A stretch of DNA of 37,608 nt from Nitrospirales bacterium (GCA_020027535.1 JAHRAK010000032.1:1-37608), one strand, 5' to 3'. Positions 15,932 through 23,840 are shown, counted from the first letter of the stretch. Program-made: numbers and translations. Notes: a model not told the origin generated them from the letters alone.

Positions 15932-16633
15932 TCAGGGCGACGTGCGCCGTCTTTTGAGATCCCATTGGACTTCCGCTTCCGAACGTTGAACGTAATGCGG
16001 CGAGAGATGAGAGCCGGCAACCTGTCCGGTTTGAAAAGCGTCCAAACTCGCCAGCCCAACGTGGTAGGCAGACGGGTTCATCGACTCCGACACACCGCAG
16101 ATGGGCACATCTCCCAACGCTTCCATGATCACGCGCTGATGACGCAACCACCCTTCTCCAAAGAAGACCGTGGGCTGACGAATCGAATCCATCATGTCCC
16201 GAATCGTTCCGACCCGATCTTCCAATAACCGAACCACGTGCCCGTCTTTCCATTGAAACTGTGCCCAATAGACTTCATTGGTTCGCGCAACCAGCATGGG
16301 ACAGACGGGGTACACGGAGCTTCGGTGACTCCAAGCCATCGCTTCCAACGTCGGCACGGTGACAAGGGGCAACCCCGTGACGGTTCGGAATCCTACCATA
16401 GTCGAAAGGCCTACGCGCAAACCCGTAAACGATCCGGGACCTGAGGACACGGTAAGTCCCTCAATGGCCGAAAACGGGCATGGCAGCGAGGCCAGAAGGT
16501 CTTGAATGGCAGGGATGAGGGATCCGGCGTGTGAGGAACAGTTGTCCTGACTCTTTTCAGCCAACAGAATCTTCCCATCCATGAGAGCCACACTTTGATA
16601 TCGTGTGGCGGTTTCAACGGCGAGCAGTTTCAT
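15932..16633 (-). CDS. tsaB: tRNA threonylcarbamoyladenosine biosynthesis protein TsaB
   Basis: A 233-residue ASKHA-fold protein. Typical features are MKLLAVETATRYQSVAL at the N-terminus, QDNCSSHAGSLIPAI near residue 29, LTVSSGPGSFTGLRVGLST near residue 60 and a conserved TLEAMA near residue 94. TsaB (YeaZ) is the non-catalytic partner of TsaD in making t6A at position 37 of ANN-reading tRNAs. It precedes rimI, ending ten bases before its chosen start, and follows a gap with a GC hairpin. The C-terminal part is longer than the minimal core but ordinary in outline. Confidence 0.93.
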   Translation of the reverse strand: MKLLAVETATRYQSVALMDGKILLAEKSQDNCSSHAGSLIPAIQDLLASLPCPFSAIEGLTVSSGPGSFTGLRVGLSTMVGFRTVTGLPLVTVPTLEAMAWSHRSSVYPVCPMLVARTNEVYWAQFQWKDGHVVRLLEDRVGTIRDMMDSIRQPTVFFGEGWLRHQRVIMEALGDVPICGVSESMNPSAYHVGLASLDAFQTGQVAGSHLSPHYVQRSEAEVQWDLKRRRTSP

Positions 16634-16673
16634 TGGCGTTCCAAATATTCACGACGGTCTCTACCTCCCCTGG

Positions 16674-16717
16674 CCCCTCCTGATCCTTCGCTACGCTCAG
16701 GACAAGCAAAGGAGGGG
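16674..16717. repeat. GC-rich hairpin repeat between lipoprotein and tsaB
   Basis: CCCCTCC at 16674-16680 pairs with GGAGGGG at 16711-16717, with a 30-base interior that includes CCTTCGCTACGCTCAGGAC. The same architecture occurs at 30700-30744. It is one of the two main dispersed repeat families in the window and not a T-tailed terminator. Confidence 0.7.
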
Positions 16718-16724
16718 AATCGGG

Positions 16725-17543
16725 TCACTGGAATTCGAATTCCTTTTCGGGCACCGGCACATTTGGCGAAAGCTCTGAAAACTCCAATGTGACTGATCCT
16801 GACGTCGCGTGTTCTTTCACTTTAACCAAAAAAGGAAGCACCACCGGTTGCTCCTTCGACCCCACGTTGCGAAAATCCCCGGCCGTGAGAGTGATCAACC
16901 TTTTCCCCTTCGACGTGAGATATTCAACGGCTTGAATCAGAGCCGACGACCGATCCACCCATATATGTTGCAAGAAGGAGGCGTTCCGGGCATCTCCGGA
17001 AGACAAGGATATGGTATATCGATAGGCTGTTTTCGCAGCCCGAACTTCGCGAAACTGCTCTGCGGTCCATCGGAGTTTGCCAAGGAGAACGTCTATGGCA
17101 CGTAAACTCAATTGAACCGGAATACTCAGATCTCCAAGCCGACTAAAATCCGGCACTCGTCCAACCACGGGATACAAACGATCGGGTGTGCTCAGGGAAT
17201 AGGATCGTCCATGCAGCAAGAAATCGAAGAGCGTTCCACCAAATCGTGTAAACCCTTTAATGCGGACCGCTTGCGGTCGTTGGTAAAGCAGTGTCCCGTG
17301 AATGCTGTACGAAAAAGGGGCAAACGACCCTTGAACGTCGGCCTGAAATAATCCCTTCAAAGTTGTCACGTTCGCTTCACGTGCGCGAATGGTTGCAAGC
17401 ACTTCCTGGGGAGTCAGCGAGGGACCCGGCGCGACCGGTGGTGAGACCGGCGGTGAAGGAGCACGACCGGCGCACGCGCCAAGACTGAGGACCAACATCC
17501 CGCCGGCTACCCACAAGACAAAAGGGTGCCTGTAATACGACAC
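16725..17543 (-). CDS. Outer-membrane-type lipoprotein, LolB/DUF4292-like
   Basis: A 272-residue protein with a type II signal peptide: hydrophobic residues 8-20 and lipobox LGAC, giving a lipidated Cys24. A proline-rich linker follows (residues about 29-43). The remaining domain has a pattern of beta strands (FKGLFQADVQGSF-like start, then LLYQRPQAVRIKGFTRFGGTLFDFLL, typical of LolB/LolA-like half-barrels and DUF4292). Such proteins bind acyl chains and help place lipoproteins in the outer membrane, but identity as LolB is not proven. It is 26 bases downstream of radA, in the same direction. Confidence 0.7.
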   Translation of the reverse strand: MSYYRHPFVLWVAGGMLVLSLGACAGRAPSPPVSPPVAPGPSLTPQEVLATIRAREANVTTLKGLFQADVQGSFAPFSYSIHGTLLYQRPQAVRIKGFTRFGGTLFDFLLHGRSYSLSTPDRLYPVVGRVPDFSRLGDLSIPVQLSLRAIDVLLGKLRWTAEQFREVRAAKTAYRYTISLSSGDARNASFLQHIWVDRSSALIQAVEYLTSKGKRLITLTAGDFRNVGSKEQPVVLPFLVKVKEHATSGSVTLEFSELSPNVPVPEKEFEFQ

Positions 17544-17569
17544 GTACGTGTCCCTCCAACCGATGGATG

Positions 17570-18946
17570 CTACGAAGCCGACGTCACCACGTGATCGAAC
17601 ACTTCGCCGACTTCCTGAACCCCATAGAGTTCGATCCCCGGATTACTCAAATGCTTGGTGATATTCCCCTGAGGCAACACGCACCGTTGAAAACCCAGTT
17701 TCATGGCTTCACGAATTCGCAAATCGACTTGACTGACGGGCCGAATCTCCCCTCCCAAACCGACTTCCCCAATGCAGCACGTCTGCCTGTCGAGCGCATG
17801 GTCACGGAAACTGGAGACGATGGCCGCGACGATGCCCACGTCAATCGCGGGCTCGTCGAGTCGAAGCCCCCCCACCACGTTGAGATACACGTCATGCCCG
17901 GACAGGTGTAACCCCAATCGTTTTTCCACCACGGCGAGCAAGAGGGCCACACGATTCAATTCTATCCCATTCGCCATACGCTTGGGCATCGCATACCCCG
18001 TGGAAGTGACTAGGGCTTGCAGTTCGACCAGAATCGGCCGGCTGCCTTCCAGGCTCGACACCACGACCGACCCCGTGCTTCTGGCAGGCCGTCCCGCCAA
18101 AAACAATTCTGACGGATTTGTCACCTCCTGCAACCCTTCATCGTTCATTTCAAACACGCCGATTTCATTGGTCGCCCCAAACCGATTCTTCACGGCCCGC
18201 AGGATACGGTAGGCGTGGCTCTTGTCGCCTTCGAAATACAGGACGGTATCCACGATATGCTCCAGCAGTTTGGGACCGGCAATCATTCCCTCCTTTGTCA
18301 CGTGCCCGATGAGGAATACCGGCACACCCGTTCGTTTGGCATACCACATAAGTTGGCACGCCACTTCCTGCACCTGGCTGATCGTTCCGGGAGCGGACGT
18401 GATCTGGTCGGTATAGACGGTCTGAACGGAATCCACAACCAGGGCCGTCGGACAAAGGGTGTTTGCGACTTTGAGCAGGCCTTCAAGAGAGGTTTCCGTT
18501 AAAATATACAATGAGGAACTCAAGACGCCCAGGCGATCCCCGCGCATTTTGATTTGTTGAGCGGATTCTTCACCCGTGACGTAGAGTACCGGCGGGGTTC
18601 GTTGCTCCAGCCCATGCAAGGCCTGAAGCAGCAAGGTGGTTTTTCCGATGCCGGGGTCGCCGCCGACCAGGACGATCGATCCGGGGACGACGCCACCACC
18701 CAGGACACGATCAAGTTCGGTTAGCCCGGTCGCAAAGCGGGGCTCCTTGGTGACGGCCACTTCATTGATCGGCATCGCAGACTCTTTGTCGCCAACCGTC
18801 CTCTGGCCATGGGACCGGGGCCGAACGGCGTTTTCCTCTTTCAGGGAATTCCACTGTCCGCAATCCGGACAACGCCCGGCCCACCGTGGCGTTTGGCCCC
18901 CACACTCCTGGCAGACGAAAATCGTGCGAGCTTTACCGGTCTTCAT
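17570..18946 (-). CDS. radA: DNA repair protein RadA
   Basis: A 458-residue protein, the usual RadA length. It begins with a C4 zinc finger (CQECGGQTPRWAGRCPDC). Next come Walker A VGGDPGIGKTTLL near residue 90, the RadA signature KNRFGATNEIGVF near residue 254, and a C-terminal Lon-protease-like domain (residues about 310-450) lacking protease activity in the family. RadA is a RecA-like branch-migration helicase that processes recombination intermediates. It follows the Ig/HAD-like gene by 33 bases. All key motifs are intact. Confidence 0.97.
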   Translation of the reverse strand: MKTGKARTIFVCQECGGQTPRWAGRCPDCGQWNSLKEENAVRPRSHGQRTVGDKESAMPINEVAVTKEPRFATGLTELDRVLGGGVVPGSIVLVGGDPGIGKTTLLLQALHGLEQRTPPVLYVTGEESAQQIKMRGDRLGVLSSSLYILTETSLEGLLKVANTLCPTALVVDSVQTVYTDQITSAPGTISQVQEVACQLMWYAKRTGVPVFLIGHVTKEGMIAGPKLLEHIVDTVLYFEGDKSHAYRILRAVKNRFGATNEIGVFEMNDEGLQEVTNPSELFLAGRPARSTGSVVVSSLEGSRPILVELQALVTSTGYAMPKRMANGIELNRVALLLAVVEKRLGLHLSGHDVYLNVVGGLRLDEPAIDVGIVAAIVSSFRDHALDRQTCCIGEVGLGGEIRPVSQVDLRIREAMKLGFQRCVLPQGNITKHLSNPGIELYGVQEVGEVFDHVVTSAS

Positions 18947-18979
18947 AAGACGTTTGCGCAGCCGGAGAATCGTCGGAGG

Positions 18980-19906
18980 TTATAACTGTTTCCGCACTTC
19001 TTTCCATGAGGTGACGATCTTCGCACGTCGTGGATATTTCTTCTTTTCCCTGGGATCGGGAAAGATCACCGTCTTGACCCGGTTTTTTACCAACGTTTGT
19101 GCAAACTCCCACGTTCGTCCGATAGCCGCTTCCAGGTTGTCCCACCCGCCTTCCTTCAACTTTTCCATAAACGCCAACAGGGCCTTGGGGTCCTGGGGAA
19201 CCATTCTGGTAATCCCGACGGGAAATTCGTGTTGCCTCAACCACTCACGGGTTTCGTGCAAAGCCGTGCCTTGATGCTCATGCAAATAGATCACGTTGTA
19301 ATAGAATTCGGTCAGCTTCGACAGCGCATGCGCGGCATTCTCCTGAGGCTTTCCCAATGCACCAAGGCTCCCGACAACGGGAAGAGTGGGCAACGGGATC
19401 GAACCATCTCCTTGAACAAGAGTGGAAAAGTCCACCAATAAAATCGGACGCCGGCGTTCCCAGGACGCCAGATTCCCTGTCCCTTCCACGGATTCGACAC
19501 GTGGGCTGGATTCAACGGTTGCCACAATCTTGTGATTACCCCGCATGTGGGTCTTGAATTCAAAAAAGACCCGGCCGTCTCCACCAGTGAGCGCCGTACC
19601 GGCATGCTGGCCTTGAACGGTAAAGGTAATGGTTTCTCCTCCCAAACCCTTGTTGCCCAATAACCCTTTTTCAATCAACGCGGCCTTCAACATGACGGAG
19701 GTCCCCGGTCGAGCCAACACGTCCTCGACAATCAGATGCCCCTTTACTTTATCCTGTGCCGCAGCCGTACCGGGAGTGAGAAGAAAGCCGATGCCGACGA
19801 AGATCGACAAGACGAATTGGAAGGGAAAAACACCGTTCACGAGGGAAGTCCTAAAAAACGTCGAACCGGAGGAATCGAAACCACTGTCAACGAGACAATG
19901 TAGCAT
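18980..19906 (-). CDS. Exported protein: Ig-like domain plus degenerate HAD-like domain
   Basis: Up to 308 residues. A hydrophobic signal segment is at about residues 29-50 (ending AAAQD), which lies far from the ATG; a GTG at 19840 with AGGA upstream would put it at a more normal distance, so the true start may be there. Residues about 55-135 look like a bacterial Ig-like beta-sandwich. From 153, ILLVDFSTLV, then YLHEHQGTALHETREWLRQHEFP, resemble the layout of HAD-type (App1/LNS2-like) phosphatases, but the catalytic DxDxT is replaced by DFST, so activity is doubtful. Function unknown. It stands just upstream of radA. Confidence 0.65.
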   Translation of the reverse strand: MLHCLVDSGFDSSGSTFFRTSLVNGVFPFQFVLSIFVGIGFLLTPGTAAAQDKVKGHLIVEDVLARPGTSVMLKAALIEKGLLGNKGLGGETITFTVQGQHAGTALTGGDGRVFFEFKTHMRGNHKIVATVESSPRVESVEGTGNLASWERRRPILLVDFSTLVQGDGSIPLPTLPVVGSLGALGKPQENAAHALSKLTEFYYNVIYLHEHQGTALHETREWLRQHEFPVGITRMVPQDPKALLAFMEKLKEGGWDNLEAAIGRTWEFAQTLVKNRVKTVIFPDPREKKKYPRRAKIVTSWKEVRKQL

Positions 19907-19983
19907 GCCGATCTTGGATAGATCCAGCCGGGATTTCTTACATCGCCAGGCATCAACAGTGCCGAACAGGGTTCTCTCTGCCG

Positions 19984-20268
19984 CTAGCCAAGCTGACGCT
20001 TGCGAAGTTCTTCCTCATACGTCTTCCGGTACAGCACGTCCCATTCCGAGGAACCTTCGGGAATCCGGCGGGAGTAGGAGTTCAGGCGGGATCGGACCAA
20101 CTGATGAATGTGCTCCTCGGCTTTCATCGAGTCCGTCAGGATGCGTTTGATTTCTTTCAACGCTTGAGCGGAAACACCACGAAACGTCCCTTCAGACGTC
20201 CCTTGGAGAGCCTGAAGAATCACGTGGGAAAGATGCGTCTGCTTGTCGTCGGATAAAAGGGGGCACAT
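19984..20268 (-). CDS. DUF507 family protein (first of a tandem pair)
   Basis: About 94 residues from ATG 20268, mostly helical. SDDKQTHLSHVILQAL near the N-terminus and EIKRILTDSMKAEEHIHQLVR in the middle match the DUF507 pattern seen also in the neighbouring protein, and YEEELRKRQ closes it. DUF507 proteins occur in Nitrospirota, Deltaproteobacteria and related phyla, and have no known function. I prefer ATG 20268 to an upstream TTG because a hairpin at 20289-20310 occupies the expected leader. It is separated from the second copy by only that hairpin. Confidence 0.75.
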   Translation of the reverse strand: MCPLLSDDKQTHLSHVILQALQGTSEGTFRGVSAQALKEIKRILTDSMKAEEHIHQLVRSRLNSYSRRIPEGSSEWDVLYRKTYEEELRKRQLG

Positions 20269-20288
20269 ACGATAACGTAGCACCAATA

Positions 20289-20310
20289 GGGATCAACGAT
20301 AGTTGATCCC
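20289..20310 (-). promoter_or_regulatory. Perfect 9-bp hairpin between the two DUF507 genes
   Basis: GGGATCAAC and GTTGATCCC form a perfect nine-base-pair stem around the loop GATA. It starts three bases after the upstream stop codon and ends about 20 bases before the next ATG. There is no T-run, so a transcript-stability or translation-control element, or an operator, is more likely than a terminator. Confidence 0.5.
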
Positions 20311-20313
20311 TGC

Positions 20314-20595
20314 TTACAGGACCAACTCTCGCTCTTTGACCAACTTGTTTTTCACCATCGTGAACATCTTTTGATAATCCGATCGACCGCTTTGAAACTC
20401 CGCATCATATTGTTTCAACAGAGCCCGGATTTCGGCATGAAGCCGGTCTTCCACGGAAAGCTCGTCGGTAATGGCTTTCCGGACGGCATCGATCAAACGT
20501 TCCTTCGATCCGGCAACCTCCAAAAGCCCTTGCTCCTGCAAGCGCTCCACGACAGTCGTTGCCAACAATCGAATGCGTTCTTCGGTCACTCGCAT
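20314..20595 (-). CDS. DUF507 family protein (second of a tandem pair)
   Basis: A 93-residue helical protein with the full DUF507 layout: MRVTEERIRLLATTVVERL at the N-terminus, a central DELSVEDRLHAEIRALLKQY and a C-terminal DYQKMFTMVKNKLVKERE. It is the more typical family member of the two here. The ATG begins four bases after the stop of the cyclophilin-like gene, so the two are likely co-translated. No function is known. Confidence 0.83.
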   Translation of the reverse strand: MRVTEERIRLLATTVVERLQEQGLLEVAGSKERLIDAVRKAITDELSVEDRLHAEIRALLKQYDAEFQSGRSDYQKMFTMVKNKLVKERELVL

Positions 20596-20599
20596 CCCG

Positions 20600-20995
20600 T
20601 TAGGAAGTCACCTTTTCGACTTTCATCATCGTGGCACCGACGGCTCCATGAAGCACCGTTGGATCTCCGATCAATCGTCCGACGACGTTCACCCGATCAG
20701 CAGGGACAGGATCTTCTCCGATACTCATGGGGGTCCGTCCAAAAAAAACCGCCAACATCCCACCAAGCCCCCAAAACGCGACGTCGCCCACTTTCACGTT
20801 CGTCGTCGCAGTTTCACGGTAGTCCTTGACTCCGGGAAGCTGGCAATAAAATTCCTCTCCCCATTGATTCACCCTGGCTTCAACCGGCAAGGCGTCGTAG
20901 ATGTCCTGCGCCGTGCGCGTAGATTTCAACTCCACTTCCACGGCAACGCCGCCAATCGTAATTTTAATCCGCTTTTGTTGCTCTTCCATCAACAA
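20600..20995 (-). CDS. Cyclophilin-like fold protein (PF04126/DUF369-like)
   Basis: A 131-residue protein. KRIKITIGGVAVEVELKSTRTAQDIYDALP at the start (positions about 8-37), WGEEFYCQLPG in the middle and VGDVAFWGLGGMLAVFFGRTP define a compact beta-barrel like that of cyclophilin-like archaeal/bacterial proteins of unknown role, unrelated in sequence to the true isomerase at 12698-13216. Its gene heads the small DUF507 operon. Confidence 0.72.
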   Translation of the reverse strand: MLMEEQQKRIKITIGGVAVEVELKSTRTAQDIYDALPVEARVNQWGEEFYCQLPGVKDYRETATTNVKVGDVAFWGLGGMLAVFFGRTPMSIGEDPVPADRVNVVGRLIGDPTVLHGAVGATMMKVEKVTS

Positions 20996-21163
20996 ATTCT
21001 CCCCATATTTCGACCATTAAGTCTCGGACTCAAGTAGAGAGAAAGGATTCTTGGCATGAAAATAGTCAACGACACCCGAATCTGTCATTCATCTGTCATT
21101 CCCGACATTTGTAATCGGGAATCCAGCATCTTTCCCTTCCTTTTTCACCTTCATTCGTCCACC
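20996..21163. repeat. Gap with a dispersed palindromic repeat
   Basis: Bases 21093-21126 hold a copy of the palindromic family (CTGTCATTCCCGA then TCGGGAATCCAG), preceded by a partial direct copy of TCTGTCATTC at 21081-21090. It marks the boundary between the housekeeping run and the AT-richer islet. No gene is visible. Confidence 0.65.
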
Positions 21164-21349
21164 TTATTTCTGCCACGAGCGAATACGGTGCTCCATTTTC
21201 TCATTTGATATCACATGGCCTTCTCGGGAATCCGCAAGACCGCGCTCTACCATGCGTTCGAACGTCAGTTCACGCAAAATTTCCTCATAGGTTGCATCAT
21301 CCGGCTGCGACTCGATTACTTCCTTCATCTTCTCTTTCGCGATTGCCAT
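21164..21349 (-). CDS. Small antitoxin-like protein without an adjacent toxin
   Basis: A 61-residue protein with the pattern VIESQPDDATYEEILREL, then FERMVERGLADSREGHVISNEKMEHRI. This is like the short antitoxin-type proteins that often precede a RelE/ParE-family toxin gene: one helix, a central VERGLxDxxEGxVxS and a C-terminal helix. No toxin-like frame follows, so it would be an orphan antitoxin. Family assignment is by pattern only. It has AGGAGA about eight bases upstream of the ATG. Confidence 0.65.
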   Translation of the reverse strand: MAIAKEKMKEVIESQPDDATYEEILRELTFERMVERGLADSREGHVISNEKMEHRIRSWQK

Positions 21350-21425
21350 GGAATCTCTCCTCTACGCTTAAGACATAACGTTGCAAGTCGGTCGTCGAAA
21401 AATGAAGTTGTTTGGATTTGCCTGG

Positions 21426-21881
21426 TTAGCTGCTATTTCTATCAAACTCCAGCCGGCCGGCGCGTTGATAGAGTTCGGCTAAAGCCTCCTCAGCCTTTTC
21501 ATACATATCTTTCAGTGTTTTGTCTTTCCTCATAAGCGGATGGCTGCCAAGAAATTGATAAATGTAATCCAATGCGACGGACGCTCGATCCATGAGTTCA
21601 AAATAATGGCCGTCATTTATGGTGTCATCCGTGTCGTCAGAAACAAGGGTTGACCCTTTGTCTGTTTCTTGTACTTCAAGTATCGGACGACGGAACGCAT
21701 GGAGAAAATACCTGATGTCTTCTCTGAGTTCCTCAGCCGTTTCACCCATAGGCATGACTGATTCTTGCGTCCAACCTTCTACACCCCCATCCTCCTGGTA
21801 ATAAACCTCGTGGACATGATACGTCACCGAATCCGTCTCAGGATGATGCTTCCTGATTACTCTGTAATTCCAATGTGACAT
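21426..21881 (-). CDS. Conserved protein of unknown function
   Basis: A 151-residue acidic protein. The N-terminus WNYRVIRKHHPETDSVTYHVHEVYY, with a following DGGVEGWTQ turn, looks like a small beta-sheet domain found in other conserved hypothetical proteins that begin WNYRV. From about residue 95 it is helical, ending in EKAEEALAELYQRAG. No catalytic motif or signal peptide is visible. It sits in the AT-richer islet with small accessory genes. Confidence 0.6.
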   Translation of the reverse strand: MSHWNYRVIRKHHPETDSVTYHVHEVYYQEDGGVEGWTQESVMPMGETAEELREDIRYFLHAFRRPILEVQETDKGSTLVSDDTDDTINDGHYFELMDRASVALDYIYQFLGSHPLMRKDKTLKDMYEKAEEALAELYQRAGRLEFDRNSS

Positions 21882-21915
21882 TTCTTTTCAGCTAACGCCG
21901 AACTCAACGGCAGGG

Positions 21916-22176
21916 TTACCCACCCGCTGAAGTGCTTTGTTGTACGATGCGGCACTTTTCGTAAACAAACTCAGGATCAAGGTCAGCGCCAGATTCCCAT
22001 GCAACGGTGTCAAACGAGACATGAACCGTTTCGAAGACGCTTGGATTTTGTATTTTTTTAAAAACCCCAAGATTTAAGTAAGGCTTCATATCCAGTAATC
22101 CGTACTCTCCATTATCAAAAACTATTGATAAAACGTAATCCTCTTGACACTCAACAGATACCACAGCAGGATGCAT
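21916..22176 (-). CDS. DUF2442 family protein
   Basis: An 86-residue protein from ATG 22176, with GAGG about eight bases upstream. The layout VVSVECQEDYVLSIVFDNGEYGLLDMKPYL, then FKKIQNPSVFETVHVSFDTVAWESGADLDPEFVYEKC, is the classic DUF2442 pattern. Genes of this family are commonly paired with DUF4160 genes, as here (10-base gap), and the pair is suspected to be a toxin-antitoxin-like module. That function is inference. A longer frame to 22224 overlaps the partner. Confidence 0.85.
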   Translation of the reverse strand: MHPAVVSVECQEDYVLSIVFDNGEYGLLDMKPYLNLGVFKKIQNPSVFETVHVSFDTVAWESGADLDPEFVYEKCRIVQQSTSAGG

Positions 22177-22186
22177 CAGATTGTCC

Positions 22187-22453
22187 TCATTGTAGTGGTT
22201 GAATCTTAAATGGTTCTTCATCATTCATGACGAGTTCCCAATTTGCCATGAGATCTTCTTGGTGCAGTTCTGCCCACGCCAAAACTAACTTAGTCTGCTT
22301 TTTGGGCAACTTGCCGTCAATAATTTCACAAGTGCGAATACCAACCTTTGCTTTATGTTCAGCGTAATACACATGAAAGTGAGGTGGAGGGTGCTCACCA
22401 GGTGCAAAATACATTCTAATGATGATGCCATAAAACATCGATATAGTTGGCAT
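22187..22453 (-). CDS. DUF4160 family protein
   Basis: An 88-residue protein with the DUF4160 signature: MPTISMFYGIIIRMYFAPGEHPPPHFHVYY at the start, where the PPHFHV stretch is diagnostic, and then KVGIRTCEIIDGKLPKK and a helical LVLAWAELHQEDLMANW. It is encoded immediately before DUF2442, the usual order. Its biochemical role is unknown. The codon usage looks AT-richer than neighbouring housekeeping genes. Confidence 0.88.
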   Translation of the reverse strand: MPTISMFYGIIIRMYFAPGEHPPPHFHVYYAEHKAKVGIRTCEIIDGKLPKKQTKLVLAWAELHQEDLMANWELVMNDEEPFKIQPLQ

Positions 22454-22475
22454 TCCAAAATCCCTTGTCTAGCGT

Positions 22476-22575
22476 TGTAGGTTGGATTAGCGTAGCGTAA
22501 TCCAACAATTCCATGACTGGCGGTCGTCCTGAACGAAGTAAGGGTGTCGGGTTACGCTTTGCCAACCCGACCTAC
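22476..22575. repeat. Twin-hairpin dispersed repeat (GTTGGATTAGCG/GGGTTACGC family)
   Basis: The element begins TGTAGGTTGGATTA and ends ACCCGACCTACA, so its ends are inverted copies. Inside are two hairpins: GTTGGATTA/TAATCCAAC around GCGTAGCG, and GTCGGGTT/AACCCGAC around ACGCTTTGCC. The GTAGGTTGGGTTAGCG type is a widespread bacterial palindromic element. No transposase or RAYT gene is in the window. It overlaps the start of the downstream gene's terminal region. Confidence 0.8.
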
Positions 22576-22995
22576 ATCACTCATTTGTTCATCTCCACGG
22601 CCTATTCTATGCCACGCTTCTCTAAATTGCGGCGCGTCATAAGCGGTTGGTTGAAGCCAATACGAAACCTTTCCATTTTTCTCGCCTCGATGCGCTAAAG
22701 ACCTGACTTCTCCAGGAACCATTACAAAAACATTTGGCTCCTTAGCCACATTGTTTACTATAATCCAAAAATCGCCCATTACCTTCTCGAGACTGTTGCC
22801 AAGAGGAACAGGATTTCTTTTCGATAACGCTTTAACCTGGACACCAATGAACCTGGTATTGCTTTTGTTATAGGCAATAATATCTATGCCGCGAGCATTG
22901 CGTGCCGTAGGCATAACATTCCACCCCATGCACGACAGCTTATAGCATGTGTAATACATGCCCATATTTCCCGTGATCTGCGGGTTAAAGTTCAT
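22552..22995 (-). CDS. PD-(D/E)xK-like nuclease-fold protein of unknown role
   Basis: About 147 residues from ATG 22995. The motif ARGIDIIAYNKSN, followed by FIGVQVKALS, gives an Asp and a QxK in the spacing expected of PD-(D/E)xK enzymes, where Q replaces the usual E. The surrounding text (NMGMYYTCYKLSCMGWNVMPTARNA, YWLQPTAYDAPQFREAWHRIG) is shared by a common family of conserved hypothetical proteins. A longer frame to 23439 is mostly the shadow of the opposite gene. Activity is not proven. The last residues are encoded within the twin-hairpin repeat, so its C-terminus may have been extended. Confidence 0.68.
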   Translation of the reverse strand: MNFNPQITGNMGMYYTCYKLSCMGWNVMPTARNARGIDIIAYNKSNTRFIGVQVKALSKRNPVPLGNSLEKVMGDFWIIVNNVAKEPNVFVMVPGEVRSLAHRGEKNGKVSYWLQPTAYDAPQFREAWHRIGRGDEQMSDVGRVGKA

Positions 22996-23076
22996 CTTTC
23001 TTGAATTTCCAGGAAACCAACTGTAGCGTGTTCCCAAACTCGATCGCAAGAATTGGGAGAGCCGCACGACGCCGTC

Positions 23077-23838
23077 ATGCTTGAATCTTCGTTCATTTTT
23101 CTGAAGGGTATCGGAGAAACCACGGAACGGCGTTTGTGGGACGACGGCGTGACTCACTGGCGGCAATTCCTGGAGACTTCCGCCGCCTTGGGTATCGGTC
23201 CTGCACGAAAAGCGCTTTATGACCGTGAGGTGGAACAAGCCTGGGAGGATTTCCAACGTGCGCAATGGCGCAGGGTCGGCAGGCGGTTCAAGGCAGCCCA
23301 TCATTGGCGACTGTTCGAAGTCTTTCGCGCTCGAACGGTGTTCCTGGACATCGAGACCAACGGATACCCTGCCGGAGAAGGTGAAATCACCATGGTCGGT
23401 TTGTACGGTCATCACACGATGACTACGCTGGTTCGTCATCAGAACCTGACACTGGATCGTTTAGAAGAGGAACTGTCCAACTACGACTTGATCGTGACGT
23501 TTTTCGGATCGGGGTTTGATCTGCCGTATTTGCGGGCGAGTTACCCTCAATTGGATCTCTCCCACGCCCATTTCGACCTGTGTTTCGCAGCCAGACGATT
23601 GGGCCTGCGAGGCGGGTTAAAACACATCGAAGCGGAACTCGGGCTGGCTCGTTCCGCCGGCGTTCAAGGCTTGGATGGCTGGGATGCCGTCAATCTGTGG
23701 CATGCCTGGCAAGCCGGAGATGAGCGGGCCGGCGAGACCCTGCGTGAGTACAACGAAGCGGACGTCCGCAATCTCGAGCCGCTTGCCGAATATCTGTATC
23801 AAGCCCTTCGAGAGCGGCACGGACCCGTTCACGATTGA
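23077..23838 (+). CDS. RNase H-like 3'-5' exonuclease (YprB type)
   Basis: About 253 residues. The N-terminal part has LKGIGETTERRLWDDGVTHW, a helix-hairpin-helix-like segment; then VFLDIETNGY supplies the DxE of the DEDD nuclease motif, followed by IVTFFGSGFDLPYL with the second Asp and a C-terminal YNEADVRNLEPL with the last Asp. This is the order of the RNase_H_2/YprB family. Such enzymes degrade DNA or RNA, and the substrate here is unknown. The ATG at 23077 has no good Shine-Dalgarno; a TTG at 23053 is the alternative. It is followed after two bases by a phosphatase gene. Confidence 0.82.
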   Translation: MLESSFIFLKGIGETTERRLWDDGVTHWRQFLETSAALGIGPARKALYDREVEQAWEDFQRAQWRRVGRRFKAAHHWRLFEVFRARTVFLDIETNGYPAGEGEITMVGLYGHHTMTTLVRHQNLTLDRLEEELSNYDLIVTFFGSGFDLPYLRASYPQLDLSHAHFDLCFAARRLGLRGGLKHIEAELGLARSAGVQGLDGWDAVNLWHAWQAGDERAGETLREYNEADVRNLEPLAEYLYQALRERHGPVHD

Positions 23839-23840
23839 CC

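Noticed and set aside
22996-23439. N-terminal extension of the PD-(D/E)xK-like protein to 23439
   Set aside because: It is the antisense shadow of the exonuclease gene, which has clear motifs on the + strand.
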